Of a stretch of 8,978 nt of DNA, positions 1-7,333 are shown piece by piece (within the stretch, counting starts at the first letter, position 1; every line of letters starts with the position of its first letter). The position numbers were made by a program, and so were the translations under genes. This DNA comes from Pseudomonadota bacterium (GTDB lineage Bacteria; Pseudomonadota; Gammaproteobacteria; Burkholderiales; Burkholderiaceae_C). The stretch is from contig JAFECV010000062.1 of assembly GCA_018241985.1 (NCBI GenBank), positions 1 through 8,978 of the forward strand, written 5' to 3'. The notes beneath the pieces were generated by a model. That model had not been told where the DNA came from. It did no database searches and saw only the letters and a program-made list of their open reading frames with translations.

Positions 1-687
1 GCAGCTCTTGATCTCGAGCAGGCCCTGCTCGATCTCCGGCACCTCGTTGCGGAACAGCTCGATCATGAATTCCGGCGCCGAGCGCGACAGGATGATCGGC
101 GCGCCGCGCAGCGTCAGGTCGACCTCCATGATCATCGCGCGCACGCGGTCGCCGGTGCGCAGGTTCTCCTTCGGGATCATCTCGCCGCGGCGCAGCCGGC
201 CTTCGACGCGGCCGCTCTCCAGGATGATGTCGCCCTTGTCCATGCGCTTGACGGTGCCGGTGAAGATCTTGTCGCCGCGCGACATGAAGTCGTTCAGCAG
301 CATCTCGCGCTCGGCGTCGCGGATCTTCTGCAGGATCACCTGCTTGGCGGCCATCGCGCCGATGCGGCCGATCGGCACCGACTCGACCGGCTCCTCGATG
401 TAGTCGCCGACCTCGATGTCGGCGATCTGCTCCTTCGCCTCGAACAGCAGGGTCTCGGCGTCGGGCAACTGCAAACCCGCCTCGTCGGGCACCACGTGCC
501 AGCGCCGGAAGGTCTCGTAGTCGCCGCTGTCGCGGTCCACCGCGACCCGGATGTCGACGTCGGCGCCGGTGTAGAGCTTCTTCGTCGCCTGCGCGAGCGC
601 CGCCTCGACCGCGCCGAAGACCACGTCGCGCTCGACGTTCTTCTCGCGCGAGATCGCGTCCACCAGCATCAACATTTCCCGATTCAT
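1..687 (-). CDS. nusA: Transcription termination/antitermination factor NusA, N-terminal part (3' end outside window)
   Basis: NusA binds RNA polymerase and nascent RNA in the cytoplasm, and modulates pausing, intrinsic termination and antitermination. The first 229 codons are present and read into the left edge without a stop. The protein opens [18 protein letters not shown], as expected for NusA. The N-terminal polymerase-binding domain covers about residues 1-130 and includes TFRRWHVV near 59 and [16 protein letters not shown] near 113-128. The S1 RNA-binding domain is about 137-200, and KH1 begins near 203 with the typical [18 protein letters not shown]. The KH2 and C-terminal repeats lie outside. 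The start is the ATG at 687: an AGGAG (complement of 697-701) precedes it by 9 nt, and an earlier ATG at 692 is followed at once by TGA. It follows rimP by 26 bp, so co-transcription is likely. In relatives infB usually follows, which is inference here. Confidence 0.97.
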   Translation of the reverse strand, partial: MNREMLMLVDAISREKNVERDVVFGAVEAALAQATKKLYTGADVDIRVAVDRDSGDYETFRRWHVVPDEAGLQLPDAETLLFEAKEQIADIEVGDYIEEPVESVPIGRIGAMAAKQVILQKIRDAEREMLLNDFMSRGDKIFTGTVKRMDKGDIILESGRVEGRLRRGEMIPKENLRTGDRVRAMIMEVDLTLRGAPIILSRSAPEFMIELFRNEVPEIEQGLLEIKSC

Positions 688-713
688 TTCATGAATCTCC
701 TGTCCTGAAATCC

Positions 714-1325
714 TCAACCTGCCGGCGCCGCGGCGTTCGCGCCGCTGCGTCCCTTGAAATCGACGATCGGCGCCAGCCGCGCCTCGCGTACCTCGTCCAG
801 CGTGAAATCGAGCGCCTGCAACGGCGCCGGCACACGCTTCTTCGACATCCTCTGGCCGGGCTTGGGCGCCGGCTCGTCGCTCCAGACGATGCGCCAGCCG
901 CCCGGGCCGCCTTCCCCACTGCCCTCGACCCGCTCGAGCCGGCCGCGAAACCGCTTGCGGTTCGCCGCGACGGCCGGTGCGGCACCACCCGTGCCGCCCG
1001 CTGCCACCGCCCCGATCGGCGCCTTAAGCGTGATGTCGACCATCTCGCCCGCGAAGCGCTCGAAATCGCGCTCGTCCCGCAGCGGCCGGTCCAGCCCCGG
1101 CGAAGACACTTCCAGCCGCCGGTAGTCGACCGCCTCGACCTCGAGCGCGAACTGCAGCTGGCGCGTCACCTTCTCGCAGTCGTCGACCGTGACGAACCGC
1201 GGGCTGCCCGCGGTCCAGGGCCAGTCGATCGTCACGCGCAGCAGTCCGCCGGCGGAGCGTTCGATCTCCACCAGTTCGTAACCCATTCCGGTCACGGTTT
1301 GCTCGACAATGCCTTGCAACGCCAC
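714..1325 (-). CDS. rimP: Ribosome maturation factor RimP
   Basis: RimP is a cytoplasmic assembly factor for the 30S ribosomal subunit. The predicted protein has 203 residues. The N-terminal alpha/beta domain has [16 protein letters not shown] (7-22), the segment [15 protein letters not shown] (48-62), and the family hallmark [15 protein letters not shown] (68-82). The C-terminal SH3-like domain includes [10 protein letters not shown] (124-133) and [10 protein letters not shown] (143-152) and ends with [10 protein letters not shown]. It is longer than the roughly 150 residues of E. coli RimP, because of a Gly/Ala-rich insertion at about 106-122, a glycine-rich loop near 135-142, and a '[17 protein letters not shown]' stretch. 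Such insertions are usual in Comamonadaceae-type RimP. The start is GTG at 1325, giving [10 protein letters not shown]; a GGAG (complement of 1337-1340) lies 11 nt upstream. No ATG near the N-terminus fits better. It is the first gene of the rimP-nusA unit and has a long structured leader. Confidence 0.96.
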   Translation of the reverse strand: MALQGIVEQTVTGMGYELVEIERSAGGLLRVTIDWPWTAGSPRFVTVDDCEKVTRQLQFALEVEAVDYRRLEVSSPGLDRPLRDERDFERFAGEMVDITLKAPIGAVAAGGTGGAAPAVAANRKRFRGRLERVEGSGEGGPGGWRIVWSDEPAPKPGQRMSKKRVPAPLQALDFTLDEVREARLAPIVDFKGRSGANAAAPAG

Positions 1326-1450
1326 TTCGTTTTCCGCTCCGGGCCGCCGCGGGTTCGTGCGCGGCTAGGGTCCACACTTCGGCAGACCTCGCAACTTCTT
1401 GCGACCCGCGTCGCGACCCACGACTACCCTGTTCCATCGGGCCGCGTCGG

Positions 1451-1486
1451 CCGCCCAAAAGAAAACGGGCGGTAAGGATCCGCCCG
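1451..1486 (-). terminator. Intrinsic terminator hairpin with competing antiterminator arm in the rimP leader
   Basis: On the minus strand CGGGCGG (1486-1480), a 7-nt loop and CCGCCCG (1472-1466) form a perfect 7-bp GC stem. TTTTCTTTT (1465-1457) follows directly, which is the layout of a Rho-independent terminator. Right after the U tract, GGGCGG (1456-1451) is an exact complement of CCGCCC in the 3' arm, so the same arm can pair either upstream (terminator) or downstream (alternative hairpin with a 10-nt loop). The hairpin starts about 12 nt after the likely transcription start, so it may attenuate rimP-nusA. It could equally end yejABEF transcription about 150 bp after the yejF stop. The two roles are not exclusive. 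Confidence 0.6.
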
Positions 1487-1504
1487 CATGGTCGTGAACA
1501 AAGC

Positions 1505-1510
1505 ATTGTA
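1505..1510 (-). promoter_or_regulatory. Candidate -10 box of the rimP-nusA promoter
   Basis: TACAAT on the minus strand differs from the sigma-70 consensus TATAAT at one base and stands out in very GC-rich surroundings. It would place the transcription start near 1498. No convincing -35 TTGACA lies 16-18 bp upstream (the sequence there is AGGCGA or similar). Instead two TTTGCG copies 10 bp apart sit directly upstream and could be an activator or repressor site. It is the best promoter candidate between yejF and rimP, but only one element is good. Confidence 0.4.
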
Positions 1511-1630
1511 ACGCAAACGGGCGCAAATCGCCTGCGATCGGCGCGCGTTTCGGCCCAGTCCAGCCCCTCCTCACAGGCGGCCCGGGCGCAGCCGAAAGCG
1601 GGCTCGGCGGGGTGCGGCGCAGGAGAAGGT

Positions 1631-3280
1631 TCAGCCCGGCGCGGACGCGGCCGCAGCCACCAACATGCGGGTGTAGGCGTGCCGCGGCGCGTCCAGCACC
1701 TCGGCGGCGCTGCCGGCCTCGACGATCGCGCCGTCCTTCATCACGATCACCTGGTGCGCCATCGCGCGGATCACTTGCACGTCGTGCGTGATCAGCAGGT
1801 AGCTCAAGCTGCGCTCGCGCTGCAGCCGCTGCAGCAGGCCGAGCACCTGCTTCTGCACGGTCACGTCCAGCGCGCTGGTCGGCTCGTCGAGCACGAGCAG
1901 CCTAGGCCCGACGATCAGCGCGCGCGCGATCGCCAGCCGCTGGCGCTGCCCGCCGGAGAACTCGTGCGGATAGCGCTGCGCGATTCCCGGGTGATCCGCC
2001 TCGCCCAGCCCGACCGCGGCCAGCGCCTCGGCGACCTGCCTGCGCCGTTCGGCCGCGCCCAGTCCGGCCGCGTGCACCCGCAGTCCCTCGCCGACGATGT
2101 CTTCCACCGTCATCCGCGGCGACAGCGACGAGAACGGGTCCTGGAACACCACCTGCACCGCGCGGCGCAGCGGCCGGTCGCGCCGCACGCTGCCGCTCCA
2201 CGCGCCGCCGACCGCCCGCAGGCGGCCCTGCGACGGCAGCAGGCCGAGCGCGGCCAGCGCCAGCGTGGACTTGCCCGAGCCGGATTCGCCGACCACGCCC
2301 AGCGTCTGGCCGGCCGCAAGCGCGAAGTCGGCGCCCTGCACCGCGACGAACTCGCCTTTTCGGAACCAGCCGCGCAGGCCGGGCACGGCCACCGGGTACG
2401 CGACGCGCAGCCGCTCGGCCTCGAGCACGACGGGCTGCGCGCCGGCGGGCGCGGCCGGCACCAGGTCGCGCACCGGCCGGCTGTCGATCAGCCGGCGCGT
2501 GTACGGGTCGCGCGGGTTCGCAAACACCTCGGCCACCGCGCCGCGCTCGACGATGCGGCCCTGCTCCATCACCGCGACCCGGTCCGCGAAGCGGCGCACC
2601 AGGTTCAGGTCGTGCGTGATCAGCAGCACCGCGAGGCCGTATTCGCGCTGCAGCTCGGACAGCAGCTCCAGGATCTGGCCGCGCAGCGCGACGTCGAGCG
2701 CGGTCGTCGGCTCGTCGGCCAGCAGGAGCTTCGGCCGGCAGGCCAGCGCCATCGCGATCATTGCGCGCTGGCGCTGCCCGCCCGAGAGCTGGTGCGGATA
2801 GGCCTGAGCGCGCCGCGCGGGCTCGGGAATGCCGGTCTTTGCTAGCAATTCGATAGCAGAATGCCAGGAATCCGCGCGGGCTACAGCCTGATGGAGCTGC
2901 AAAACCTCGGCGATCTGGTCGCCCACGGTGTACAGCGGATTGAGCGCGGTCATCGGCTCCTGGAAGATCATCGCGATGTCGCGGCCGCGGATGCCGCGAA
3001 GCTTGCGGGGCCTAAGCTGCAGCAGGTCGCAGCGGCCTTCGCCCGAGTCGAACAGCGCGCGCCCGCGGACCTCGGCGTCCGGCGACAGCCGCAGCAGCGC
3101 CAGCGCCGAGACGGTCTTGCCCGAACCCGATTCGCCGACCAGCGCGAGCTTCTCGCCGGGCTGAATCGCGAAGTCGATGCCGTGCACCACCTCCTGGCCG
3201 CCGAACGACACGCGCAGGTCGCTGATTTCGAGCAGCGGCTTCGGAAGGGACACGCCAGCGCCGGGCGTCGGGGCACTCAT
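1631..3280 (-). CDS. yejF: Peptide ABC transporter ATP-binding protein YejF (fused double ATPase)
   Basis: This is the ATP-hydrolysing subunit of the YejABEF importer, acting on the cytoplasmic face of the YejBE permease. It has 549 residues (E. coli YejF has about 529) and two complete ABC modules. NBD1: Walker A GESGSGKT (49-56), Q-loop FQEP (106-109), signature LSGGQ (165-169), Walker B LLLADEP (185-191), switch His 223. NBD2: Walker A GESGSGKS (331-338), FQDP (379-382), FSGGQ (441-445), LLVLDEP (461-467), His 499. Both sites look catalytically intact. Near 266-300 lies the linker typical of oligopeptide-type ATPases. The frame stays open far upstream to 4276, but that part runs out of frame through yejE. 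The true start is the ATG at 3280 (MSAPTPGAG), which overlaps the yejE stop as ATGA, so translation is probably coupled. Codons 135-148 are locally AT-richer (see findings). Confidence 0.95.
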   Translation of the reverse strand: MSAPTPGAGVSLPKPLLEISDLRVSFGGQEVVHGIDFAIQPGEKLALVGESGSGKTVSALALLRLSPDAEVRGRALFDSGEGRCDLLQLRPRKLRGIRGRDIAMIFQEPMTALNPLYTVGDQIAEVLQLHQAVARADSWHSAIELLAKTGIPEPARRAQAYPHQLSGGQRQRAMIAMALACRPKLLLADEPTTALDVALRGQILELLSELQREYGLAVLLITHDLNLVRRFADRVAVMEQGRIVERGAVAEVFANPRDPYTRRLIDSRPVRDLVPAAPAGAQPVVLEAERLRVAYPVAVPGLRGWFRKGEFVAVQGADFALAAGQTLGVVGESGSGKSTLALAALGLLPSQGRLRAVGGAWSGSVRRDRPLRRAVQVVFQDPFSSLSPRMTVEDIVGEGLRVHAAGLGAAERRRQVAEALAAVGLGEADHPGIAQRYPHEFSGGQRQRLAIARALIVGPRLLVLDEPTSALDVTVQKQVLGLLQRLQRERSLSYLLITHDVQVIRAMAHQVIVMKDGAIVEAGSAAEVLDAPRHAYTRMLVAAAASAPG

Positions 3281-4377
3281 CGGTCGGCCCGGCGCGGATC
3301 GAGCGCGTCGCGCAGCGCGTCGCCCATGAAGGTCAGCAGCAGCAGCGTCGCCACCAGCACCGCAAAGGTGGACAGCGAAATCCACCACGCGTCGAGGTTC
3401 TCCTTGCCCTGCGCCAGCAGCTCGCCCAAGCTGGGCGTGCCCGGCGGCACCCCGAGCCCCAGGAAGTCGAGCGAGGTCAGCGCGAGGATCGCCGCGCTGA
3501 TCCGGAACGGCAGGAAGGTGATCACCGGCGTCAGGCTGTTCGGCAGCAGGTGGCGCCAGATGATCTGCCCGTTGGAGAGGCCCAGCGCGCGCGCGGCGCG
3601 CACGTAGTCGAGCTGGCGGTTGCGCAGGAACTCGGCGCGCACGTAGTCCGACAGCCCCATCCAGCCGAACAGCGACAGCAGCACCAGCAAGAGCGCGATG
3701 CTCGGCTGGAAGATCGACGCGAAGATGATCAGCAGGTACAGCTCGGGCATCGAGCTCCAGATCTCGATCAGCCGCTGGCCGGTGATGTCGATCCGGCCGC
3801 CGAAGAAACCCTGCACCGCGCCGGTCGCGAGGCCGAGCACGACGCCGACCGCGGCGAGCGCGAGGCCGAACAGCACCGACACCCGGAACCCGTAGATCAG
3901 CCGCGCCAGCACGTCGCGGCCCCGGTCGTCGGTGCCGAGCCAGTTCTCGCGCGACGGCGGCGCCGGAAACGGCTCGGTCGTGTAGTAGTTGATCGTGTCG
4001 TCGGCGTAACGGTTCGGCGCGAACACGAGGAAGTTGCCGGGCCGGGCAAAGCGCTGCTGGATGAACGGATCGAGGTAGTCGGTCGGCGTCGGAAAGTCGC
4101 CGCCGAACGCGGTCTCGGGCACGCTCTGCAGCACCGGGAAATACCAGTGGCCGTCGTAGCGCGCGACCAGCGGCCGGTCGTTCGAGATCAGCTCGGCGCC
4201 CAGGCTGAGCACCAGCAGCGCGCCGAACAGCAGCAGGCTCCACCAGCCGAGCCGGTGCCGCTTGAAGCGCTGCCACGCACGCCGCCTCGGCGAGGCCGGC
4301 AATTTGAACCCTTGCACCGGGCCACCGCGGATCGGGCTCCGCCCGGCCGCTTCGGGGGTGCTAGTCAAACTTGACAC
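3277..4377 (-). CDS. yejE: Peptide ABC transporter permease YejE
   Basis: This is an inner-membrane permease that pairs with YejB to form the channel. It has 366 residues. A cytoplasmic N-terminus is followed by a membrane helix at about 44-63, then a long periplasmic segment with VARYDGHWYFPVL (71-83) and PPSRENWLGTDDRGRDVLARLIYG (140-163), which is characteristic of YejE/OppC-type permeases. Further helices lie at about 165-192, 212-245, 285-310 and 330-352. The cytoplasmic EAA loop that contacts YejF is around 247-280 (DYVRAARALGLSNGQIIWRH). The GTG start at 4377 lies inside the end of yejB (17-bp overlap) and has a GGTGGA Shine-Dalgarno-like sequence (complement of 4383-4388) 5 nt upstream. 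A TTG three codons later and a GTG at codon 21 are alternatives. The first 25 residues are extra relative to E. coli YejE (about 341 residues). The stop overlaps the yejF start. Confidence 0.95.
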   Translation of the reverse strand: MSSLTSTPEAAGRSPIRGGPVQGFKLPASPRRRAWQRFKRHRLGWWSLLLFGALLVLSLGAELISNDRPLVARYDGHWYFPVLQSVPETAFGGDFPTPTDYLDPFIQQRFARPGNFLVFAPNRYADDTINYYTTEPFPAPPSRENWLGTDDRGRDVLARLIYGFRVSVLFGLALAAVGVVLGLATGAVQGFFGGRIDITGQRLIEIWSSMPELYLLIIFASIFQPSIALLLVLLSLFGWMGLSDYVRAEFLRNRQLDYVRAARALGLSNGQIIWRHLLPNSLTPVITFLPFRISAAILALTSLDFLGLGVPPGTPSLGELLAQGKENLDAWWISLSTFAVLVATLLLLTFMGDALRDALDPRRADR

Positions 4378-5392
4378 GCGGGTCCACCCAGACGTAGCAC
4401 AGGTCGCTGATCAGCTTGGTCGCGAGGCCGATCAGCGTGAAGAAGTACAGCGTGCCCAGCACCACCGGATAGTCGCGCCGGATCACCGACTGGTACGACA
4501 GCAGCCCGAGGCCGTTCAGCGAGAACAGCGTCTCGATCAAGAGCGAACTGGTGAAGAACGCGCCGATGAACGCCGCCGGGAAACCGGTGACGAGCGGAAT
4601 CGCCGCGTTGCGCAGCACGTGCTTCCACAGCACGCGCCGCTCGGACAGGCCCTTGGCGCGCGCGGTCAGCACGTACTGCTTCGCGATCTCGTCGAGGAAC
4701 ACGTTCTTCGTCAGCATGGTCACGACCGCGAACGCGCCGACCACCATCGCGGTGACCGGCAGCGCGATGTGCCACAGGTAGTCGGTGATCTTCGCGCCCC
4801 AGCTCAAGGCGTCCCAGTTGCTCGAGGTCAGGCCGCGCAACGGGAACCATTGCAACTGCCCGCCGAACACCACCAGCAGCGCGACGCCGAGCACGAAGCC
4901 GGGGATCGCGTAGCCGACCAGCACCACCAGGCTGCTCAGCGTGTCGAAGCGGGTGCCGGCGCGCACCGCCTTCGCGATGCCGAGCGGCACCGACACCAGG
5001 TAGCTCAGAAAGAAGGTCCACAGCCCCAGGCTGACCGACACCGGCAGCCGCTCCCGGATCAGCTGCCAGACGCTCTTCGGGTAGTAGAAGCTGTGGCCGA
5101 GGTCGAACCGCGCGAACTGCGCCAGCATGCGCACGAAGCGCTCCGGCGCCGGCTTGTCGAAGCCGTACAGGCGCCGGATTTCGGCGATCTTCGCCGGGTC
5201 GACGCCTTCGCGCCCGCGGTAGCCGGCGCCGACCGCGCGGCCTTCGCCGCCGGTGTCGCGCCCCTGGAGCTGCGCGACCATCTGCTCGACCGGGCCGCCC
5301 GGCACGAACTGGATCACGACGAAAGTGACCAGCAGCACCCCGAACAGCGTCGGGATCATCAGCAGCAGGCGCTTGAGGATATAGGCCGTCAT
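4361..5392 (-). CDS. yejB: Peptide ABC transporter permease YejB
   Basis: This is an inner-membrane permease of the Opp/Dpp type and the partner of YejE. It has 343 residues (E. coli YejB has about 364). It opens MTAYILKRLLLMIPTLFGVL with the first membrane helix at about 8-29, followed by the family mark FVPGGPVEQMV (29-39). A periplasmic loop follows (about 40-115, with DPAKIAEIRRLYGFDKP near 65-81). Helices lie at about 118-142, 154-176, 206-228, 264-290 and 309-330. The EAA loop is at about 234-262 (DEIAKQYVLTARAKGLSERR). The ATG at 5392 lies 25 bp after the yejA stop. I see no strong Shine-Dalgarno in that gap, so coupling to yejA translation is possible. The end overlaps the yejE start. 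Confidence 0.95.
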   Translation of the reverse strand: MTAYILKRLLLMIPTLFGVLLVTFVVIQFVPGGPVEQMVAQLQGRDTGGEGRAVGAGYRGREGVDPAKIAEIRRLYGFDKPAPERFVRMLAQFARFDLGHSFYYPKSVWQLIRERLPVSVSLGLWTFFLSYLVSVPLGIAKAVRAGTRFDTLSSLVVLVGYAIPGFVLGVALLVVFGGQLQWFPLRGLTSSNWDALSWGAKITDYLWHIALPVTAMVVGAFAVVTMLTKNVFLDEIAKQYVLTARAKGLSERRVLWKHVLRNAAIPLVTGFPAAFIGAFFTSSLLIETLFSLNGLGLLSYQSVIRRDYPVVLGTLYFFTLIGLATKLISDLCYVWVDPRVKFD

Positions 5393-5417
5393 CGTGCGGT
5401 GCGGGCGGTGGATTGAT

Positions 5418-7256
5418 TCACGGCGCGCCGGCGAGGTTCGCCGGCGACGCCCACCAGACCGTCGTGACCCAGCCGTCGGGCTGGTAGTAGCGCGGCACCA
5501 CGTTCGGCCGCTCGAAGCGGCCGGCGCGGTACGCGACCCGGAACACGCTGCTGTACCAGTGCGGCACCATGTAGTAGCCGAAGCGCAGCACGCGGTCGAG
5601 CGCGCGCAGGCTCGCGATCAGCTCGGGCCGGGTGCGGGCCGAGGTGACCTCTTTCAGCAGCGCGTCGACCGCCGGGTCCCTGACGCCGCAGAAGTTGCTC
5701 GACCCGTCGGTGGCGGCCGCCTTCGAACCGAACCGGTCCAGCAGTTCGGTGCCGGGCGCGGTGCTGCCGGGCACGCGGTTGCTGATCACGTCGAAGTCGA
5801 ACACGTTCATCCGTTTCTGCAGGATCGCGAAATCGACGACCCGGTAGGTGGCGCGGATGCCGAGCCGCGCGAGGTTGTGCGCATATGGCGTGACGATGCG
5901 CCCCATCGAGCCGGAATTGTCGAGGAACTCGATCGTGAACGGCTCGCCGGCCGCGTTGCGCAGCGCGCCGTCGCGGTAGGTCCAGCCGGCTTCATGAAGC
6001 AGCGCCTGCGCCTCGCGCAGATGGTCGCGCAGCGTGTTGCCCGACTTCGGGTCCGGGCTCGTCACCGGCGGCTGGGGCACCGGCTGCGTGAAGAGACGGG
6101 ACGACAGCCCGGCGCGCAGCGGATCGAGCAGCGCGAGCTCATCGGCGCCGGGCAGGCCCTTCGCCTCGAAGTCGCTGGCCGGGAAGTAGCCGCGCACCCG
6201 GGTGTAGGCGCCGAAGAACAGCTGGCGGTTCAGCCATTCGAAGTCCATCGCCAGGCCGATCGCCTTGCGCACGCGCCAGTCCCTGAACTTCGCGCGCCGG
6301 GTGTTGAGCAGGAAGCCCTGGAAGTCGCCCGGGTTGCCGTTCTTGAATTCGCGCTTGACGACCCGGCCCGAATCGAACGGGCGGCCGGTGTAGGCGCGCG
6401 CCCATTCGCGCGCGATGAACGACTGGATGTAGTCGAACTCGCCCGCCTTGAACGCCTCCAGCTGCGCGGTGTTGTCCTGGTACAGCTTGTAGGTCACGTG
6501 GTCGAAGTTGAACAGCCCGCGGCGCACGTTCAGGTCCTTCGCCCAGTAGTGCGGGTCGCGCTCGTAGGTGATGTCGCGCCCGAAATCGACATGGCCGATC
6601 TTGTACGGGCCGCTCGCGATCGGCGGGTCGGTCACGATCTGGTCGAGCGGCTTGCCGCCGCCCCACTTCGGGCTGAACACCGGCAGGCTCCCGACGATCA
6701 GCGGCAGCTCGCGGTTCGCGCGCCTGAAGTCGAAGCGCACGCGGTATCTGCCTTCCACGGTCGCCTTCGCGATCTCGCCGAAATACGACTGGTACTGCGG
6801 CGAGGCCTCGGGGCCGGTCAGCTTGTCGAACGAATACTTGACGTCGGACGCCAGCACCGGGTCGCCGTTCGAGAAGCGCGCGCGCGGGTCGATCGTGAAC
6901 ACCGCGGACAGGCCGTCCGGCGCCACCGTCACGTCGTCGGCGAGCAGGCCGTAGGCGGTGGTCGGCTCGTCCATGTCGCCGGTGAGCAGCGTGTCGAACA
7001 TCAGGTCGGGCAGGCCCGGCGCCGCGAGGCCCTTCAGCGTGAACGGGTTGTACTTGTCGAAGCTCGAGAGCCGCGTCGGCGGCACCAGCGTGATCTCGCC
7101 GCCCTTGGGCGCCCGCGGGTTCACATAGTCGAAATGCGCGAACCCCGGCGCGTACTTCACGTCGCCGAACTGCGCGTAGAAGTACGCGGCGGAACACGGT
7201 CCAGCCAGCCCCAACAGCGCGCAAAGCAGCCACACCCGCATGCGACAATTCTGCAT
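5418..7256 (-). CDS. yejA: Periplasmic peptide-binding protein YejA (SBP family 5)
   Basis: This is the extracytoplasmic solute-binding protein that delivers peptides to YejBE. In E. coli the Yej system is known to import the peptide-nucleotide antibiotic microcin C. From the chosen ATG it has 612 residues (E. coli about 604). Residues 1-23 look like a signal peptide: positive residues R5 and R7, hydrophobic core VWLLCALLGLAG, and an Ala-X-Ala-like end CSA before AYFYAQFGD. The mature start with GFAHFDYVNPRAPKGGE (38-54) and the segment LLADDVTVAPDGLSAVFTIDP (104-124) are typical of YejA-type family 5 binding proteins. The C-terminus ends WWASPANLAGAP. Three ATG codons are possible: 7286, 7256 and 7241. 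The one at 7286 puts 15 extra residues ahead of the signal peptide and its GAGGA abuts the ATG; those at 7256 and 7241 have no clear Shine-Dalgarno. The start is therefore uncertain by 5-10 codons. It is the first gene of the operon. Confidence 0.94.
   Translation of the reverse strand: MQNCRMRVWLLCALLGLAGPCSAAYFYAQFGDVKYAPGFAHFDYVNPRAPKGGEITLVPPTRLSSFDKYNPFTLKGLAAPGLPDLMFDTLLTGDMDEPTTAYGLLADDVTVAPDGLSAVFTIDPRARFSNGDPVLASDVKYSFDKLTGPEASPQYQSYFGEIAKATVEGRYRVRFDFRRANRELPLIVGSLPVFSPKWGGGKPLDQIVTDPPIASGPYKIGHVDFGRDITYERDPHYWAKDLNVRRGLFNFDHVTYKLYQDNTAQLEAFKAGEFDYIQSFIAREWARAYTGRPFDSGRVVKREFKNGNPGDFQGFLLNTRRAKFRDWRVRKAIGLAMDFEWLNRQLFFGAYTRVRGYFPASDFEAKGLPGADELALLDPLRAGLSSRLFTQPVPQPPVTSPDPKSGNTLRDHLREAQALLHEAGWTYRDGALRNAAGEPFTIEFLDNSGSMGRIVTPYAHNLARLGIRATYRVVDFAILQKRMNVFDFDVISNRVPGSTAPGTELLDRFGSKAAATDGSSNFCGVRDPAVDALLKEVTSARTRPELIASLRALDRVLRFGYYMVPHWYSSVFRVAYRAGRFERPNVVPRYYQPDGWVTTVWWASPANLAGAP
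7244..7249 (+). promoter_or_regulatory. Possible -10 box for fabI, overlapping the 5' end of yejA
   Basis: GACAAT in the context TGCGACAATTC resembles a betaproteobacterial -10 element and is the only AT-richer hexamer upstream of fabI. It would start transcription near 7256, leaving a leader of about 78 nt. No recognisable -35 lies at the right distance. If real, it sits across the divergent yejA start, so the two genes would share a compact control region. Confidence 0.25.
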
Positions 7257-7321
7257 GAAGCGTGCGCCGCCACCGGCGCGGACCATTCCTCAAGCGCGGC
7301 ACGCGCCGCATCGCACCACTC

Positions 7322-7327
7322 AAGGAG
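7322..7327 (+). promoter_or_regulatory. Ribosome-binding site of fabI
   Basis: AAGGAG lies 6 nt before the ATG at 7334. It decides the fabI start against the upstream in-frame ATG at 7262, which would add 24 residues that are not part of FabI. Confidence 0.85.
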
Positions 7328-7333
7328 CACCAG

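Larger units (their letters stand above)
1326..1630 (-). other. Gene-free leader region between yejF and rimP
   Basis: No convincing gene lies here. Read on the minus strand towards rimP, the region shows in order: a weak GC hairpin with no U tract soon after the yejF stop (GCCGA at 1604-1608 paired with TCGGC at 1591-1595); a 6-base direct repeat TTTGCG with a 10-bp period (1522-1527 and 1512-1517); a -10-like TACAAT (1505-1510); a strong hairpin with a U-rich tail (1466-1486); a small hairpin TCGCAA-GAAG-TTGCGA (1389-1404); and a hairpin GCCGCG/CGCGGC with an 8-nt loop (1346-1365) just before the rimP ribosome-binding site. A leader of about 170 nt with several stems suggests RNA-level control of rimP-nusA. 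The structures are read by eye; no folding was computed. Confidence 0.6.

Noticed and set aside
8..403. A 131-codon plus-strand frame opposite nusA
   Set aside because: Ser/Arg-rich shadow of a highly conserved NusA coding sequence.
1424..1489. A 21-codon leader peptide candidate on the minus strand spanning the terminator hairpin
   Set aside because: Its ATG lies about 9 nt from the likely transcription start with no Shine-Dalgarno, and the codons show no regulatory run of one amino acid. Kept only as a possibility if the leader proves to be translated.
1365..1574. A 69-codon minus-strand frame starting GTG in the yejF-rimP gap
   Set aside because: It passes through the putative promoter and hairpins, has no suitably spaced ribosome-binding site and no recognisable protein features.
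1591..1608. Weak hairpin soon after the yejF stop as an intrinsic terminator
   Set aside because: The stem is 5 bp with an 8-nt loop and no U tract follows, so it does not meet the usual pattern; the hairpin at 1466-1486 is far better.
1631..4276. A single 881-codon open frame that would merge yejF with an upstream extension
   Set aside because: Residues 1-332 are the out-of-frame reading of yejE (arginine- and alanine-rich, no domain sense). YejE itself is clearly encoded in another frame over the same bases, and the YejF protein begins at the ATG at 3280.
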